This document shows positions 1-7,758 of a stretch of 10,803 bases of DNA, in pieces. Under the pieces are notes generated by a model. The model saw only the letters and a program-made list of their open reading frames with translations. It was not told where the DNA came from and made no database searches. The stretch spans positions 1 to 10,803 of the forward strand of contig CACZPT010000139.1 in assembly GCA_902783085.1 (NCBI GenBank). The letters run 5' to 3'. The translations under genes were made by a program, and so were the position numbers. The DNA comes from an uncultured Methanobrevibacter sp. (lineage in GTDB: Archaea; Methanobacteriota; Methanobacteria; Methanobacteriales; Methanobacteriaceae). How positions within the stretch are numbered: position 1 is the first letter of the stretch; every line of letters begins with the position of its first letter.

Positions 1-1
1 A

Positions 2-178
2 GAAGACTTCTTTGAAATAATACTCAATCCAACAAAAGAAAAAGTCCGTAATTTCACCAAAGACTTCATAAAAAAATGTATGCACTCGCCAAACAAAGTC
101 AAAGAACATGAAATCTATAAAAGAAAGAAAAAATTATATAAACCAAAATTTACGGCAAATTACAAACCCGGATTCTAA
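2..178 (+). CDS. 3' end of an unrecognised protein gene (partial)
   Basis: An open frame enters from the left edge and runs 58 codons to a TAA at 176-178. The visible C-terminus is strongly basic: there is a lysine/arginine-rich stretch around the last 25 residues and the chain ends in Asn-Tyr-Lys-Pro-Gly-Phe. The codons use more C-ending triplets (TTC, GTC, CTC, AAC, TAC) than the neighbouring genes, which suggests either higher expression or a different origin. I see no motif that identifies a family and do not assign a function. The start lies outside the window. That it is coding is inferred from the uninterrupted frame in a sequence where stops are frequent and from the non-random residue content. 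Confidence 0.6.
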   Translation, partial: EDFFEIILNPTKEKVRNFTKDFIKKCMHSPNKVKEHEIYKRKKKLYKPKFTANYKPGF

Positions 179-226
179 AAATATGAAAAATCCATATGCA
201 TTTAATCAAAAATAGGAGAAAAAATC

Positions 227-311
227 ATGAAAAAATCTTAACCTGACGACATTGGATATTAAATACATAACACCACATATTAATCAATTTTGTAAAAAAA
301 TTAAAAGTTAA
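227..311 (+). pseudogene. Tiny frameshifted reading frame behind a good ribosome binding site
   Basis: AGGAG at 214-218 lies 8 bases before an ATG at 227, but the frame Met-Lys-Lys-Ser stops at 239-241. The start is followed by a run of six A. With five A the frame would continue through 311 and give about 27 residues, starting Met-Lys-Asn-Leu-Asn and ending Lys-Ile-Lys-Ser. This pattern (intact translation signals, break in a homopolymer, open frame after it) fits a decayed or truncated small gene, or a sequencing slip. No family is recognised. It could also be chance, as the frame is short. Confidence 0.25.
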
Positions 312-353
312 GATAAATGAAGTGTATCCACTTAAACGATGAAAAAATAATTC

Positions 354-369
354 TATATATTATAATATT
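354..369 (+). promoter_or_regulatory. TATA-like promoter element for the GNAT/SAP gene
   Basis: An uninterrupted A/T run, TATATATTATAATATT, follows a purine-rich AAAAA stretch like a BRE. Its left part is centred about 26 bases before the ATG at 383, the distance expected between an archaeal TATA box and a transcription start. Transcripts would then be leaderless or nearly so. This fits the lack of a Shine-Dalgarno site before 383. Inferred from spacing only; AT-rich sequence makes such boxes common. Confidence 0.4.
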
Positions 370-382
370 CAAAAATGTTAAT

Positions 383-2293
383 ATGAAAGCTCTTCTTAAA
401 ACAGATTATGAATTTGAAAAAGTCAGTCAAATACTCGAAAATAACTATCCTGAGATTTTTAAATCTATTCAAAGTGATGATTATTCCATCCAATATGATG
501 AATTTGATGCATTTTGTGAAATAATTGATGAAAATAAAGTTGTGGGTTTTTACACACTTCAACAAATGGATGAATATAATACCACCATAAACGAATTATA
601 TATTCTCAAAAATCATCGCGGAAAAAATTTAACTGTTGAAATTCTTCTTAATTTATTCATTATGCCAAATACCATCTTTTATATTAGAAATCCTAATCAA
701 AATATGATTAAAGTTTTACTTAAAAATGATCTTGCAATTCGTATTGAAAAAAATCTTATTTATAGCTATTTTCCATACATAACTTCCAGTGAGGAATTAT
801 ATAAAAATCCAAACATTAAAAGATTATACAGAAAACCTAATGAAGAAGCATTTTTCTCTGCTAATTTTTATGATGATAATCTAAAATGTGTTGTGACTGC
901 TAGTGAAAATAATAATGTGACTAAACAAGAAAGTATACTGATGGTTTTTAACCCTAGAAAAAATGATTTAAAAAAGTATAAATTAAGAAAAAAACTTAAA
1001 AAAGTCACAATGAGCTCTCTGAATAATACTTTGAAAAAAATATATTATTCACTTGAAAAATTAGATGAATTTAATATTGAAGTCTATGAAAGGCTGATTG
1101 AGCTAAATTCACCCGACAATTTAATTGAAAACCTAAATTATGACAAAAAAGAAGAACTGGTTAAATGCCTTTCCGAATCAATTGAAAATAATGAGTTACA
1201 GCAAAGATATACAAAAGTTAGACTTGCTTATCTTCTTGAAAATCCTGATAAAATAAATCATGATGTTAACCTGGATTTACTGCCCAACAACTGCCCATTT
1301 TGTGAAAATGAAATCATCCCTATTTATGATATTTGTCCGATTTGCGGATTTTCTATTAATGAAATTAGTAAAGATAAACTGAACTTCAATGATGATGAAA
1401 ACTTTTATCCTGATGTAATCGATAAAATCTATGAAAATAAATGGGATGCCGATGAAATATTTGATTTGCAATGTTTAAGTGGAGTATGTGAATTTATAAT
1501 GATGTCAAGTGAAGCAATGTATTTTCCAATTGAAAATGTTGATGCATCAAATAAACTTAAAAATGGCAGTGTGGCTAAATATGGTGTTGAACATGAATAT
1601 TTAAAAGGAATTGATTATGAAGAATATATTAATTTAATTGAAAATGAATATAGTAAAAAAGAACTCAAAAATGAAGCTATACACTATGGTTTAAAACCTA
1701 AATTTACTAAAAATGGATTGGTTAAACAAATCAAAGAATATAGTAATAATAAAAATCAAGCTGTTAAATATATTGTAACCCCGAAGGGTGAAAAATTATA
1801 TGAAAACTGTAAAATATTTGAGTATTACATCACATATTTGAGAACATTCCTATTTTGCGAATTTAAAAAATTTGTTGATGAACATGATTATTCATTAGCT
1901 GAATCCTGTGAAGAATTTATAAATGAAGAATATAAAAAGGGAATTGAAAATAAAAACTGGGGAATATATAAACAATTATTAAAATACAAACTTGAAAAAA
2001 CAAACGATCCTGACGAGTATTTCAAATTTGCAATACAAACATTAATATATGATATGAATTCTGATGATTTAGAAGATAATACTGGATTAAACATTGAATT
2101 TGATAGTTTGATGTATATTCTACATGGTTTAAGTAAAATTAAAACTGATTTAGATGAAGCGTTTGAAAAAGCCTATGCCGAGTTTGAATTAGATAATCTT
2201 AAAAATAACAAACAGGAATGTCATGATAAATTCATAGAAATCTGCAGCGGAAATAATTTAGATTTGATAAGAAATTATATTCAAAATAACTGA
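383..2293 (+). CDS. GNAT-like / zinc-ribbon / SAP-motif protein of unknown function
   Basis: Residues 1-145 resemble a GNAT acetyltransferase fold: a strand pair near 44-59, then Glu-Leu-Tyr-Ile with His-Arg-Gly-Lys-Asn at 78-82 at the acetyl-CoA loop position, and an Asn-rich segment at 103-118. The loop lacks the usual second glycine, so activity is doubtful. Residues 304-321 form a Cys-x2-Cys-x10-Cys-x2-Cys zinc ribbon. Residues 423-453 look like a SAP helix-extension-helix motif, usually a DNA contact. From Thr466 to the end (171 residues) runs a helical domain that also appears in the minus-strand gene at 7759-8739. I chose ATG 383 (636 residues) over the in-frame ATG at 317. The 22 extra codons would be the AT-rich promoter itself, and the TATA spacing points to 383. 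The protein ends 126 bases before the SNF2 gene on the same strand. A nucleic-acid-binding role is inferred; no reaction can be assigned. Confidence 0.75.
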   Translation: MKALLKTDYEFEKVSQILENNYPEIFKSIQSDDYSIQYDEFDAFCEIIDENKVVGFYTLQQMDEYNTTINELYILKNHRGKNLTVEILLNLFIMPNTIFYIRNPNQNMIKVLLKNDLAIRIEKNLIYSYFPYITSSEELYKNPNIKRLYRKPNEEAFFSANFYDDNLKCVVTASENNNVTKQESILMVFNPRKNDLKKYKLRKKLKKVTMSSLNNTLKKIYYSLEKLDEFNIEVYERLIELNSPDNLIENLNYDKKEELVKCLSESIENNELQQRYTKVRLAYLLENPDKINHDVNLDLLPNNCPFCENEIIPIYDICPICGFSINEISKDKLNFNDDENFYPDVIDKIYENKWDADEIFDLQCLSGVCEFIMMSSEAMYFPIENVDASNKLKNGSVAKYGVEHEYLKGIDYEEYINLIENEYSKKELKNEAIHYGLKPKFTKNGLVKQIKEYSNNKNQAVKYIVTPKGEKLYENCKIFEYYITYLRTFLFCEFKKFVDEHDYSLAESCEEFINEEYKKGIENKNWGIYKQLLKYKLEKTNDPDEYFKFAIQTLIYDMNSDDLEDNTGLNIEFDSLMYILHGLSKIKTDLDEAFEKAYAEFELDNLKNNKQECHDKFIEICSGNNLDLIRNYIQNN

Positions 2294-2311
2294 ATAATAT
2301 AATTATATTAT
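2294..2311 (+). terminator. AT-only palindrome with T-rich tail after the GNAT/SAP gene
   Basis: Directly after the TGA stop, bases 2294-2311 are a perfect 18-base A/T palindrome, followed by T-rich sequence (CAATTTTAATTTT). Archaeal termination needs mainly the T tract. The hairpin is weak because it has no G or C, so this is only a plausible terminator. Confidence 0.3.
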
Positions 2312-2375
2312 AATCAATTTTAATTTTCCACAGATTGTAAAATCACCCCAATAATCCATAATCATTTTTCACATA

Positions 2376-2412
2376 AAAAAATATAATTAATCATAAACAT
2401 TTATGAAGGTAA
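2376..2412 (+). promoter_or_regulatory. TATA-like element and ribosome binding site of the SNF2 gene
   Basis: AAAAAAATATAATTAA at 2375-2390 is a TATA-like run. GAAGGTAA at 2405-2412 is a Shine-Dalgarno-like site, 7 bases before the ATG at 2420. The site fixes this ATG as the start. Having its own TATA-like run, the SNF2 gene may be transcribed separately from the gene upstream; read-through is also possible. Confidence 0.45.
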
Positions 2413-2419
2413 CAAAAAA

Positions 2420-5400
2420 ATGGCTTCAAAAGCAATTACAAAAACCTGGTGGGGAGAAAAATGGTTAGATGCTCTCAAAGGAGTTGATTATACTAACAGA
2501 ATAGGTCGTGGAAAAACCTATGCAAATACCGGTAGAGTTTATGATATTTTAATAAACAATAATCTCGCATTAGCTAAAGTTAAAGGAAATTACAGGAGTT
2601 ATTATAATGTTAGTGTTGAGTTTAAAGAGTTCACTCAAAGTGAAAAAAACATTATTATAAAAACAATCTATGAAAATCCAACAATAATGTCCGCTCTTTT
2701 AAACCATAAACTTCCAAAAGAAATCTATGACTTACTAAAACAAAAAGGAGTTAATGTTTTTCCAACATCCCATAGAGATTTAAACACCAGTTGTAACTGT
2801 CCTGATTATGCTACAATCTGCAAACATATTGCAGGTTTAGTATATATGGTAGCTATAGAAATTGATAAAGACCCATTTTTGATTTTTAAACTTAGAAGTC
2901 TTGATTTACTCGAATCTTTGAATTTAGAAATTGAGGAAACTACAATTAAAGATATTGATAAGTTATTCATAAACTGCGACAATCCTCAAAATGAAGAACT
3001 TGATTTTTCAAAAATCCCCAATCTATACAATCAAATTTTTAAACTTTTAGAAGACAATCCTGTTTTCTACACTAAAAATTTTAAATCAATTTTAGATAAT
3101 ATTTACAAATCAATGGCCAGATTTAGTAAAAAATATTGTGAAAATTATACCCGACAAGGTTATAACAGTTATGAGTATTATGTTAAACTTGATTATAATC
3201 ATGGGACTTTTAGAGGAAATGAAGATGACTATGTTAATTGGTTAGAAGATGTATTCATTAAACGTTGGGGGATGGCTAATCAATGGGAAAAGTTTAATTT
3301 AAACATCAACAATAATTATGAGATTTCTAAAATCACAACCAATAATACTTCACCATTTACAAAAGACAAAAAAGAATGCTTGCTTTTTGGATTTTTCACT
3401 GAATTGAGTGAAAGTAACATTGACAAATTCAATGAGGATGTCAAATTTTTAAATTTGATTTACCAATTCAGCCTCGAGTTAATTAAAAAAAATGCACTTG
3501 TTCCAGAATTATTCAAATCAGGTAAAACATATCATATTAGATGGATTCCAGCTATTTTTAATAAGGAAATTTCGAATATAATCAATATATTAACTAATCA
3601 ATGCCCGGATAATCTAATAACTTTTAAAAACAAAAGAATATCAAAAAAAGATCAAATTATTACAAGTGTTAGTTTATTTATTAAAGGGTTTTTCGAGGAA
3701 TATCTCAAATCAGGTACTTCACAGGCCATTAAGAAGAATTTCACAGAAGATGTTTTTAAATTATTTTTCGTCGAATCTCAAAAGTTTAAAAAATTATTAA
3801 CAACCCCTGAAGCTATTAATCAATGGTTAAGTAAATTTCAAATTAATTCAAGGTATTATAATTTATACTTACTTATTGAAGAGACCATGAATGGTTTTAA
3901 TGTTGATATCTGTGTAAATGATGAGATGAAAAGTATCTATGAAGTTATTGAAACCACTGCTGATTCTATTTTAAAAACAAATTTACTTAAAGACATATAC
4001 ATTATTAATGAAATTTATCCTAAATTTAATAAAGGTATTGATTTAAATGAAAATCTTGAGTTAAATTTAGATGAGTTCACTAATTTCTTTTTAAATACAT
4101 TACCATTATTTGAAATAATTGGGCTTAAAATTATTTTGCCGAAAAGCCTGCAGAAAATTTTCAGACCAAAACTTAAATTAGATATTAAATCATCACAAAA
4201 TGAAAAATCATACCTTACATTTAACGATCTGACCAGTTTCAACTGGAAAGTAGCTATTGGAAATACAATATGCACCCCTGAAGAATTTAAAAAATTAACT
4301 GAAAAATCAAAAGGACTTGTTAAAATAGCCAACGAATTTGTAATGCTTGATGAAAGAGATGTAAAATCACTCATAAAACAAATTGATAAACTACCAGAAA
4401 AATTAAATAAAAATGAACTAACAAAAGCATTACTTAGTGGTGAAATTCTAGAAAGTAATGTTGAAGTTGAATGGGAATTTGACAAGTTAATCGAAAATAT
4501 CATCCAATTTAAAGATGTTAAAGTTCCAAAAAATGTTACAGCAAATTTAAGAGACTACCAAAAAAGAGGATACTCATGGCTTGTACAAAATATTAAAACT
4601 GGTTTTGGAAGCATATTAGCTGATGATATGGGACTTGGAAAAACCCTACAAGTTCTAACAACAATACAATACTTTAAACAAGAAGGATATCTTGAAAAAG
4701 AACATGTTTTAGTAATTGCACCAACAACATTACTTACAAATTGGCAAGAAGAAATTAAAAAATTCACACCCGATTTAACATCATATATTTTCCATGGATC
4801 CGCCAGAAGATTTACTAAAAAGAAATATGACATTTATTTAACATCATATGGAATACTCAGAAGCGACATTGAAAAATTTAAAAAACAAAAATGGTTTTTA
4901 GTCATTGTTGATGAAGCACAAAACATTAAAAACCCCGATACAAAACAAACAAAAGCAGTTAAATCAATTAAAACAAAACATAAGATTGCAATGTCTGGAA
5001 CACCAGTTGAAAACAGATTAACTGAATATTGGAGCATATTTGATTTTACAAACAAAGGATATTTAACAAGCTTAAAGAAATTTAGACAAAATTATATTAT
5101 CCCTATCGAAAAAGAAAAAAACCAAAACACTTTAAATAATTTCAAACAAATCACAAGACCCTTTATTTTAAGGCGTCTTAAAACTGATAAAAATATTATT
5201 AAAGATTTACCAGACAAAATCGTTAATGATATCTACTGTAATTTAACCAAAGAACAAATTGCACTTTATAAAGAAACACTTGACTCCTCAATAAGAGAAG
5301 TTGAAAAAAATGAAGGTATGAAACGAAAAGGATTAGTATTAAAGTTAATAAACTCACTAAAACAAATCTGCAATCACCCATCACAATTTACAAAAAGTAA

Positions 5401-5944
5401 CATGCAAACAATTAATGAATCCGGAAAAATGGAAGTATTAATACATACATTAGAAAATATCCTTCAAACAAATGAAAAAGTATTGATTTTTACACAATAT
5501 GTAACAATGGGTGAAATTATCAAAAAATTAGTTAAAGAAAAATTTAATGAAGAAATTTTATTCTTACACGGATCATTGACACGTGAAAAAAGAGATGAAA
5601 TGATAAATAAATTCCAAAATAATCCCCAAAATAAAATTTTTATTATCTCCCTTAAGGCAGGTGGAACCGGACTAAACTTAACCGCTGCTCAAAATGTAAT
5701 CCATTATGATTTATGGTGGAATCCTGCAGTCGAAAATCAAGCAACAGATAGAGCATATAGAATTGGACAAAAAGAAAATGTAATGGTTTATCGCTTCATC
5801 ACCAAAGGCACTTTTGAAGAAAAAATCAATGAAATGATTCAAAATAAAGAAGAATTAGCCAAATTAACTGTTGGAAATGATGAGACATTTATTACAGAAA
5901 TGAATACAAATGACTTAAAAAATATGCTGAAATTAATGAAATAG
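2420..5944 (+). CDS. SWIM zinc finger - SNF2-family DEAD/DEAH ATPase (helicase-like)
   Basis: A 1174-residue SNF2-type ATPase, a double-strand DNA translocase or remodeller family. The N-terminus has the Trp-Trp-Gly-x2-Trp signature typical of SWIM proteins. The SWIM finger is Cys125-x-Cys127-x6-Cys134-x-His136. Residues about 560-680 match the bacterial SNF2 helicase-associated domain (DUF3670 type). The ATPase core is complete: Walker A with Lys741 and Thr742 (735-742), motif Ia around Ala-Pro-Thr-Thr, DEAQ box at 831-834, Ser-Gly-Thr-Pro at 859-862, the motif V Gly-Gly-Thr-Gly-Leu-Asn, and the arginine-finger motif VI Gln-Ala-Thr-Asp-Arg-Ala-Tyr-Arg-Ile-Gly-Gln at 1107-1117. Residues 200-560 are an unrecognised helical region. 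No catalytic residue is missing, so it should be active. Start ATG 2420 is set by GAAGGTAA 7 bases upstream. SNF2 proteins occur in repair, transcription recycling and phage defence; which applies here is not shown by the sequence. Confidence 0.93.
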   Translation: MASKAITKTWWGEKWLDALKGVDYTNRIGRGKTYANTGRVYDILINNNLALAKVKGNYRSYYNVSVEFKEFTQSEKNIIIKTIYENPTIMSALLNHKLPKEIYDLLKQKGVNVFPTSHRDLNTSCNCPDYATICKHIAGLVYMVAIEIDKDPFLIFKLRSLDLLESLNLEIEETTIKDIDKLFINCDNPQNEELDFSKIPNLYNQIFKLLEDNPVFYTKNFKSILDNIYKSMARFSKKYCENYTRQGYNSYEYYVKLDYNHGTFRGNEDDYVNWLEDVFIKRWGMANQWEKFNLNINNNYEISKITTNNTSPFTKDKKECLLFGFFTELSESNIDKFNEDVKFLNLIYQFSLELIKKNALVPELFKSGKTYHIRWIPAIFNKEISNIINILTNQCPDNLITFKNKRISKKDQIITSVSLFIKGFFEEYLKSGTSQAIKKNFTEDVFKLFFVESQKFKKLLTTPEAINQWLSKFQINSRYYNLYLLIEETMNGFNVDICVNDEMKSIYEVIETTADSILKTNLLKDIYIINEIYPKFNKGIDLNENLELNLDEFTNFFLNTLPLFEIIGLKIILPKSLQKIFRPKLKLDIKSSQNEKSYLTFNDLTSFNWKVAIGNTICTPEEFKKLTEKSKGLVKIANEFVMLDERDVKSLIKQIDKLPEKLNKNELTKALLSGEILESNVEVEWEFDKLIENIIQFKDVKVPKNVTANLRDYQKRGYSWLVQNIKTGFGSILADDMGLGKTLQVLTTIQYFKQEGYLEKEHVLVIAPTTLLTNWQEEIKKFTPDLTSYIFHGSARRFTKKKYDIYLTSYGILRSDIEKFKKQKWFLVIVDEAQNIKNPDTKQTKAVKSIKTKHKIAMSGTPVENRLTEYWSIFDFTNKGYLTSLKKFRQNYIIPIEKEKNQNTLNNFKQITRPFILRRLKTDKNIIKDLPDKIVNDIYCNLTKEQIALYKETLDSSIREVEKNEGMKRKGLVLKLINSLKQICNHPSQFTKSNMQTINESGKMEVLIHTLENILQTNEKVLIFTQYVTMGEIIKKLVKEKFNEEILFLHGSLTREKRDEMINKFQNNPQNKIFIISLKAGGTGLNLTAAQNVIHYDLWWNPAVENQATDRAYRIGQKENVMVYRFITKGTFEEKINEMIQNKEELAKLTVGNDETFITEMNTNDLKNMLKLMK

Positions 5945-5962
5945 AATACAAGAGAATAAACA

Positions 5963-5986
5963 CGACTAAAAAATGTGTTTTTGTCG
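5963..5986 (+). terminator. Hairpin after the SNF2 gene
   Basis: CGAC at 5963-5966 pairs with GTCG at 5983-5986. After one T-T mismatch, AAAA pairs with TTTT, leaving a 6-base loop. The stem lies 18 bases after the TAA stop and its right arm contains a T5 run. It probably ends SNF2 transcripts, but the T run is within the stem rather than after it, so confidence is limited. Confidence 0.4.
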
Positions 5987-6022
5987 AATTCATCTAATTA
6001 ATGATATATTGATTTAAATCTT

Positions 6023-6154
6023 CTAATAACTCTTTTTTGTGTCCAAACCATAAAAATATTTTAATCCATGAAAATTTTTTACACCAACTAAATGAATGAC
6101 AAATAGAACAAAAAAGACCAAAATTGAAAATTTAAAAGAAATAATATGAAACAT
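6023..6154 (-). CDS. Possible 43-residue single-span membrane peptide
   Basis: A minus-strand ATG at 6154 opens 43 codons ending in TAG at 6025-6023. Residues 9-25 are almost all Ile, Leu, Val and Phe and would form one membrane helix; the tail is basic and aromatic. A TATA-like TTATTTAAA lies about 20-25 bases upstream, so a leaderless transcript is possible, and only a weak TGATGA precedes the ATG. A second minus frame across the same bases is also open (5994-6131) and looks protein-like, so at most one is real. T-rich DNA often gives false hydrophobic frames. Treat as a candidate only. Confidence 0.2.
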   Translation of the reverse strand: MFHIISFKFSILVFFVLFVIHLVGVKNFHGLKYFYGLDTKKSY

Positions 6155-6304
6155 ATTCATCAATACTTTAAATAATTATTATTAACCCGATAACTGTGGT
6201 TTAATTACATATCAGTTTGAGTATGCAACAATATTCATTAAAGAAAAAATTCTCTAAAAATATCCTCCACACATATGTTTTTAAAAATATCTGCAGGGTT
6301 ATTT

Positions 6305-7753
6305 TTAGAATTCATTATCAATAATATCATCCATTGCTAAAATAATCATAGGATCAATTTCAGCCGCTTTATTTAAACATTTATCTAATTCTTCTTCATT
6401 TTTTAACATTCCAAATGTTAATGCTTTAAAAATCCAAACTTCTGCCTGTTCATCATCTATTTTTAAGCTTTTATCCCAATAATTTATTGCTTCTTCAAGT
6501 TGTTCGCAATTTAATTTATATTGAGCCATTGCATTTAAATATTCTAAATCATATTCATCAATTTTTGCACATTCATCCAAGTATTTTTTAGCATTATCCA
6601 AATCTCCCATTGCGATATAAGTATTAATCATTCCTATGAGGTTATGTATTTCTAATGGTTCTAATTCACATGCTTTAGTATAACATTCCAATGCTTTTTC
6701 ATATTTTTCATATTGCAAATACAAAAATCCTTTATTTGTCCAGATTATAGAATCTGTAGGATTTAATTTAATGGCTTTATCAAAACATTTATGGGCTTTA
6801 TTTATCTTTTTTAAACTAGCTAAAAAATTACCTTTATCATTCCAAAATCTATCATCCTTTGAATCTATTTTGATTGCTTTATCAATTGTTTTAACTGCAT
6901 CTTTAAATTCACCTAAATTAGCTAATGTTAAAGCTTTGTAGTATAATACTTCACTTTGATTAGGATTTATTTCAAGGGATAAATCAAAAAAGGATAATGC
7001 ATCATCAAAATCGCCTAGAGAATAATTCTCCATTCCTTCAGCAAATAATTCATCAGGATTTGTTGAATCAACTATTTCTTCAATGAAATCGTTGAAATCA
7101 GAATTGTCGATTAAATCTTTTGAATCAATTCCCCATGTGTTACTTGCTTCAGAAAGTATTGCTTGATTGAAAAAATCTTTTGCATCTGCATCACCTTTTG
7201 CAGATAAAATAATGGATTTGTAAAATAGGGCTCTTGAATATTCGGGGTTATCTTCTTTAATTGTTTCCAGTTTATCTAATGCCTCATCAATATTACCATT
7301 TACAAATAATTCATAGACTTCATCAAAGAAAATATCCATATCTGACATCGGAACTATAAATCCGTTATCTATTGTGAATTTGGGAATGTTTCTATTAATA
7401 TCTTTGGTTGAGAATTCATTGTAAAATTGAGATGAATTAAACATGTCTTGGATTTTATATGCTTTTTGGGAAACAGTGGATTTTTTAGTGTTGAAATAAT
7501 CGCAAATATCATCAGCACTTAAGTAAGGTTCGAAACTTTTATCGAATAAGAAATTTATCTGTGCTAAAACATATATTACTGCGCTGGCCCAAATATCTAA
7601 TCTGCCCCGTTTAAAAGGCACTTCATGTTTTCTTCCCATTTTTTCAACAAGCTTAACAGCTAATTCCCCATATTCTTCATCTAAATTATCCTGACAGAAT
7701 TTGGATACCATTTCAATTAATTTTTCTTGTTTTTCTTTTGTTTTATCATCCAT
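6305..7753 (-). CDS. DUF6398-like N-terminal domain plus TPR repeat protein
   Basis: A 482-residue soluble protein. Residues 5-110 match my memory of the DUF6398 family: Leu-Asp-Glu-Glu-Tyr near 24-28, Gly-Arg-Lys at 40-42, Lys-Arg-Gly at 48-50, Trp-Ala-Ser-Ala-Val-Ile-Tyr at 55-61, Asn-Phe-Leu-Phe-Asp at 67-71. A helix-turn-helix-like Ser-Ala-Asp-Asp-Ile-Cys-x-Tyr-Phe and Lys-Ser-Thr-Val-Ser-Gln-Lys-Ala at 79-98 follows. The layout recalls a TFIIB/cyclin repeat (inference). From about 150, and regularly from 234 to 470, the chain is built of about seven 34-residue TPR units, a protein-binding scaffold. The start is ATG 7753 rather than GTG 7762: GTGAT at 7762-7758 is a ribosome binding site at the spacing seen for other genes here, although GTGA overlap initiation cannot be excluded. 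The upstream gene stops five bases earlier, so translation is probably coupled. It may tether a partner or regulate transcription; the target is unknown. Confidence 0.82.
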   Translation of the reverse strand: MDDKTKEKQEKLIEMVSKFCQDNLDEEYGELAVKLVEKMGRKHEVPFKRGRLDIWASAVIYVLAQINFLFDKSFEPYLSADDICDYFNTKKSTVSQKAYKIQDMFNSSQFYNEFSTKDINRNIPKFTIDNGFIVPMSDMDIFFDEVYELFVNGNIDEALDKLETIKEDNPEYSRALFYKSIILSAKGDADAKDFFNQAILSEASNTWGIDSKDLIDNSDFNDFIEEIVDSTNPDELFAEGMENYSLGDFDDALSFFDLSLEINPNQSEVLYYKALTLANLGEFKDAVKTIDKAIKIDSKDDRFWNDKGNFLASLKKINKAHKCFDKAIKLNPTDSIIWTNKGFLYLQYEKYEKALECYTKACELEPLEIHNLIGMINTYIAMGDLDNAKKYLDECAKIDEYDLEYLNAMAQYKLNCEQLEEAINYWDKSLKIDDEQAEVWIFKALTFGMLKNEEELDKCLNKAAEIDPMIILAMDDIIDNEF

Positions 7754-7758
7754 AAAAA

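Larger units (their letters stand above)
179..382. other. Spacer between partial gene and GNAT/SAP gene
   Basis: This 204-base spacer has no intact gene that I can support. It contains an AGGAG ribosome-binding-like site at 214-218, a start codon at 227 that meets a stop after four codons, and a TATA-like AT run at 354-369 that probably serves the next gene. Confidence 0.6.
5945..6304. other. 360-base spacer between convergent gene pairs
   Basis: The spacer separates the SNF2 gene from the TPR gene, which converge. It holds a hairpin at 5963-5986, two overlapping minus-strand open frames at 5994-6154, and a minus-strand open frame at 6238-6304 that continues the TPR gene out of frame. A GGAGGA motif on the minus strand (6268-6263) has no start codon at a usable distance. 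No RNA gene was recognised. Confidence 0.6.

Noticed and set aside
317..382. Upstream in-frame start adding 22 residues to the GNAT/SAP protein
   Set aside because: The extra residues are read through the TATA-like run, there is no ribosome binding site before 317, and the GNAT-like domain begins naturally at 383.
4015..4503. 162-codon minus-strand open frame inside the SNF2 gene
   Set aside because: It lies wholly antisense to a well-supported coding region with SNF2-associated domain similarity. Its Ser/Phe/Leu-rich content is the expected mirror of a Lys/Asn/Glu-rich gene.
4555..5055. Two shorter minus-strand frames across the ATPase motifs
   Set aside because: They mirror the Walker A to motif III region of the SNF2 gene and show no motif, promoter or ribosome binding site.
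6255..6291. Two copies of a 10-base direct repeat as a possible CRISPR or att site
   Set aside because: Only two very short AT-rich copies exist; they are explained by a repeated Asp-Ile-Phe codon string and there is no array or integrase nearby.
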